Below, one piece after another: positions 5,080 through 5,200 of a DNA stretch of 5,200 nt. A program made the translations under genes and the position numbers. The number at the start of each line of letters is the position of its first letter. The first letter of the stretch is position 1. The notes beneath the pieces are model-generated. The model saw only the letters and a list, made by a program, of their open reading frames with translations, was not told where the DNA came from and did not search any database. Source of the stretch: Prevotella sp. UBA2725 (GTDB lineage: Bacteria; Bacteroidota; Bacteroidia; Bacteroidales; Bacteroidaceae); the NCBI GenBank assembly GCA_002353825.1, contig DEKJ01000036.1:60644-65843 (forward strand), given 5' to 3'.

Positions 5080-5125
5080 TAAAGGCTGGGGCCGACAGGT
5101 TCCATTAAAATTTTTCCCCAAAATA

Positions 5126-5157
5126 TTTGGTCATTCCAAAAAATAGCAGTACCTTTG
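5126..5157 (+). promoter_or_regulatory. Bacteroidota-type promoter of the tRNA gene
   Basis: TTTG at 5126-5129 and TACCTTTG at 5150-5157 are separated by 20 bases, an excellent match to the -33/-7 consensus. Transcription would start near 5164, about 14 bases before the tRNA 5' end, as expected for a short 5' leader removed by RNase P. Confidence 0.8.
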
Positions 5158-5177
5158 CACACGCTTACAAAAAGAAC

Positions 5178-5200
5178 GGCTCCGTAGCTCAACTGAATAG
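5178..5200 (+). tRNA. tRNA gene, 5' part only, probably tRNA-Arg
   Basis: The last 23 bases fit a tRNA 5' end: acceptor strand GGCTCCG (1-7), T8, A9, D-stem GCTC, then the D-loop AACTGAATA and the first base of the returning D-stem. The anticodon lies beyond the window. The TCCGTAGCTCA-CTG-ATAG run resembles E. coli tRNA-Arg(ACG), which suggests arginine but does not prove it. A consensus promoter sits just upstream. Confidence 0.7.

Noticed and set aside
5107..5119. Intrinsic terminator with T-run after the OmpH-like gene
   Set aside because: The T-run lies about 30 bases beyond the nearest stem and is not adjacent to a hairpin; it more likely belongs to the A/T-rich upstream part of the tRNA promoter.

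Overview
The window looks like chromosomal DNA of a Bacteroidota bacterium, most likely a Prevotella-type member of the Bacteroidales. Two promoters fit the Bacteroidota consensus (TTTG, about 20 bases, TAnnTTTG). Most genes lack a Shine-Dalgarno sequence and follow A/T-rich leaders. Two proteins carry lipoprotein signals, and the intergenic DNA is crowded with hairpin repeats. The genus is an inference from style; no rRNA marker is present.

Layout. 1-53 is the cut-off end of a dispersed palindromic repeat (copy 1). 119-1402 (+) is a secreted GH5 glycoside hydrolase, probably an endo-beta-1,4-mannanase. 1403-1640 has no gene but holds four hairpins, including a perfect 26-bp inverted repeat. 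1641-1819 is repeat copy 2. 1833-2204 (-) is a small lipoprotein of unknown function whose start abuts a nine-unit octamer tandem repeat (2208-2279). 2335-2510 is repeat copy 3. 2524-3975 (-) is PepD, an M20-family aminoacyl-histidine dipeptidase. A promoter at 4067-4097 drives rightward a 64-residue one-pass membrane protein (4138-4332) and an OmpH/Skp-like lipoprotein (4385-4978). 4979-5100 holds two C/T-rich palindromes. A second promoter (5126-5157) precedes a tRNA gene, probably tRNA-Arg, cut by the window end.

How the parts relate. The coding genes are ordinary functions that do not form one pathway: polysaccharide breakdown outside the cytoplasm, dipeptide turnover inside it, and envelope proteins. 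The GH5 gene has no SusC/SusD or other polysaccharide-utilisation partner in view. pepD and the unknown lipoprotein lie in the same direction and could share a transcript, though about 320 bases with a repeat separate them. The small membrane protein and the OmpH-like gene are probably one operon.

The unusual content is non-coding. A roughly 180-base repeat has 30-base inverted arms, perfect in copy 2. Its two complete copies sit at almost the same distance past the stop codons of both leftward genes, and an inverted partial copy lies upstream of the GH5 gene. The octamer array at the lipoprotein start could act as a length-dependent translational switch. No defence system, CRISPR array, transposase or phage gene is seen.
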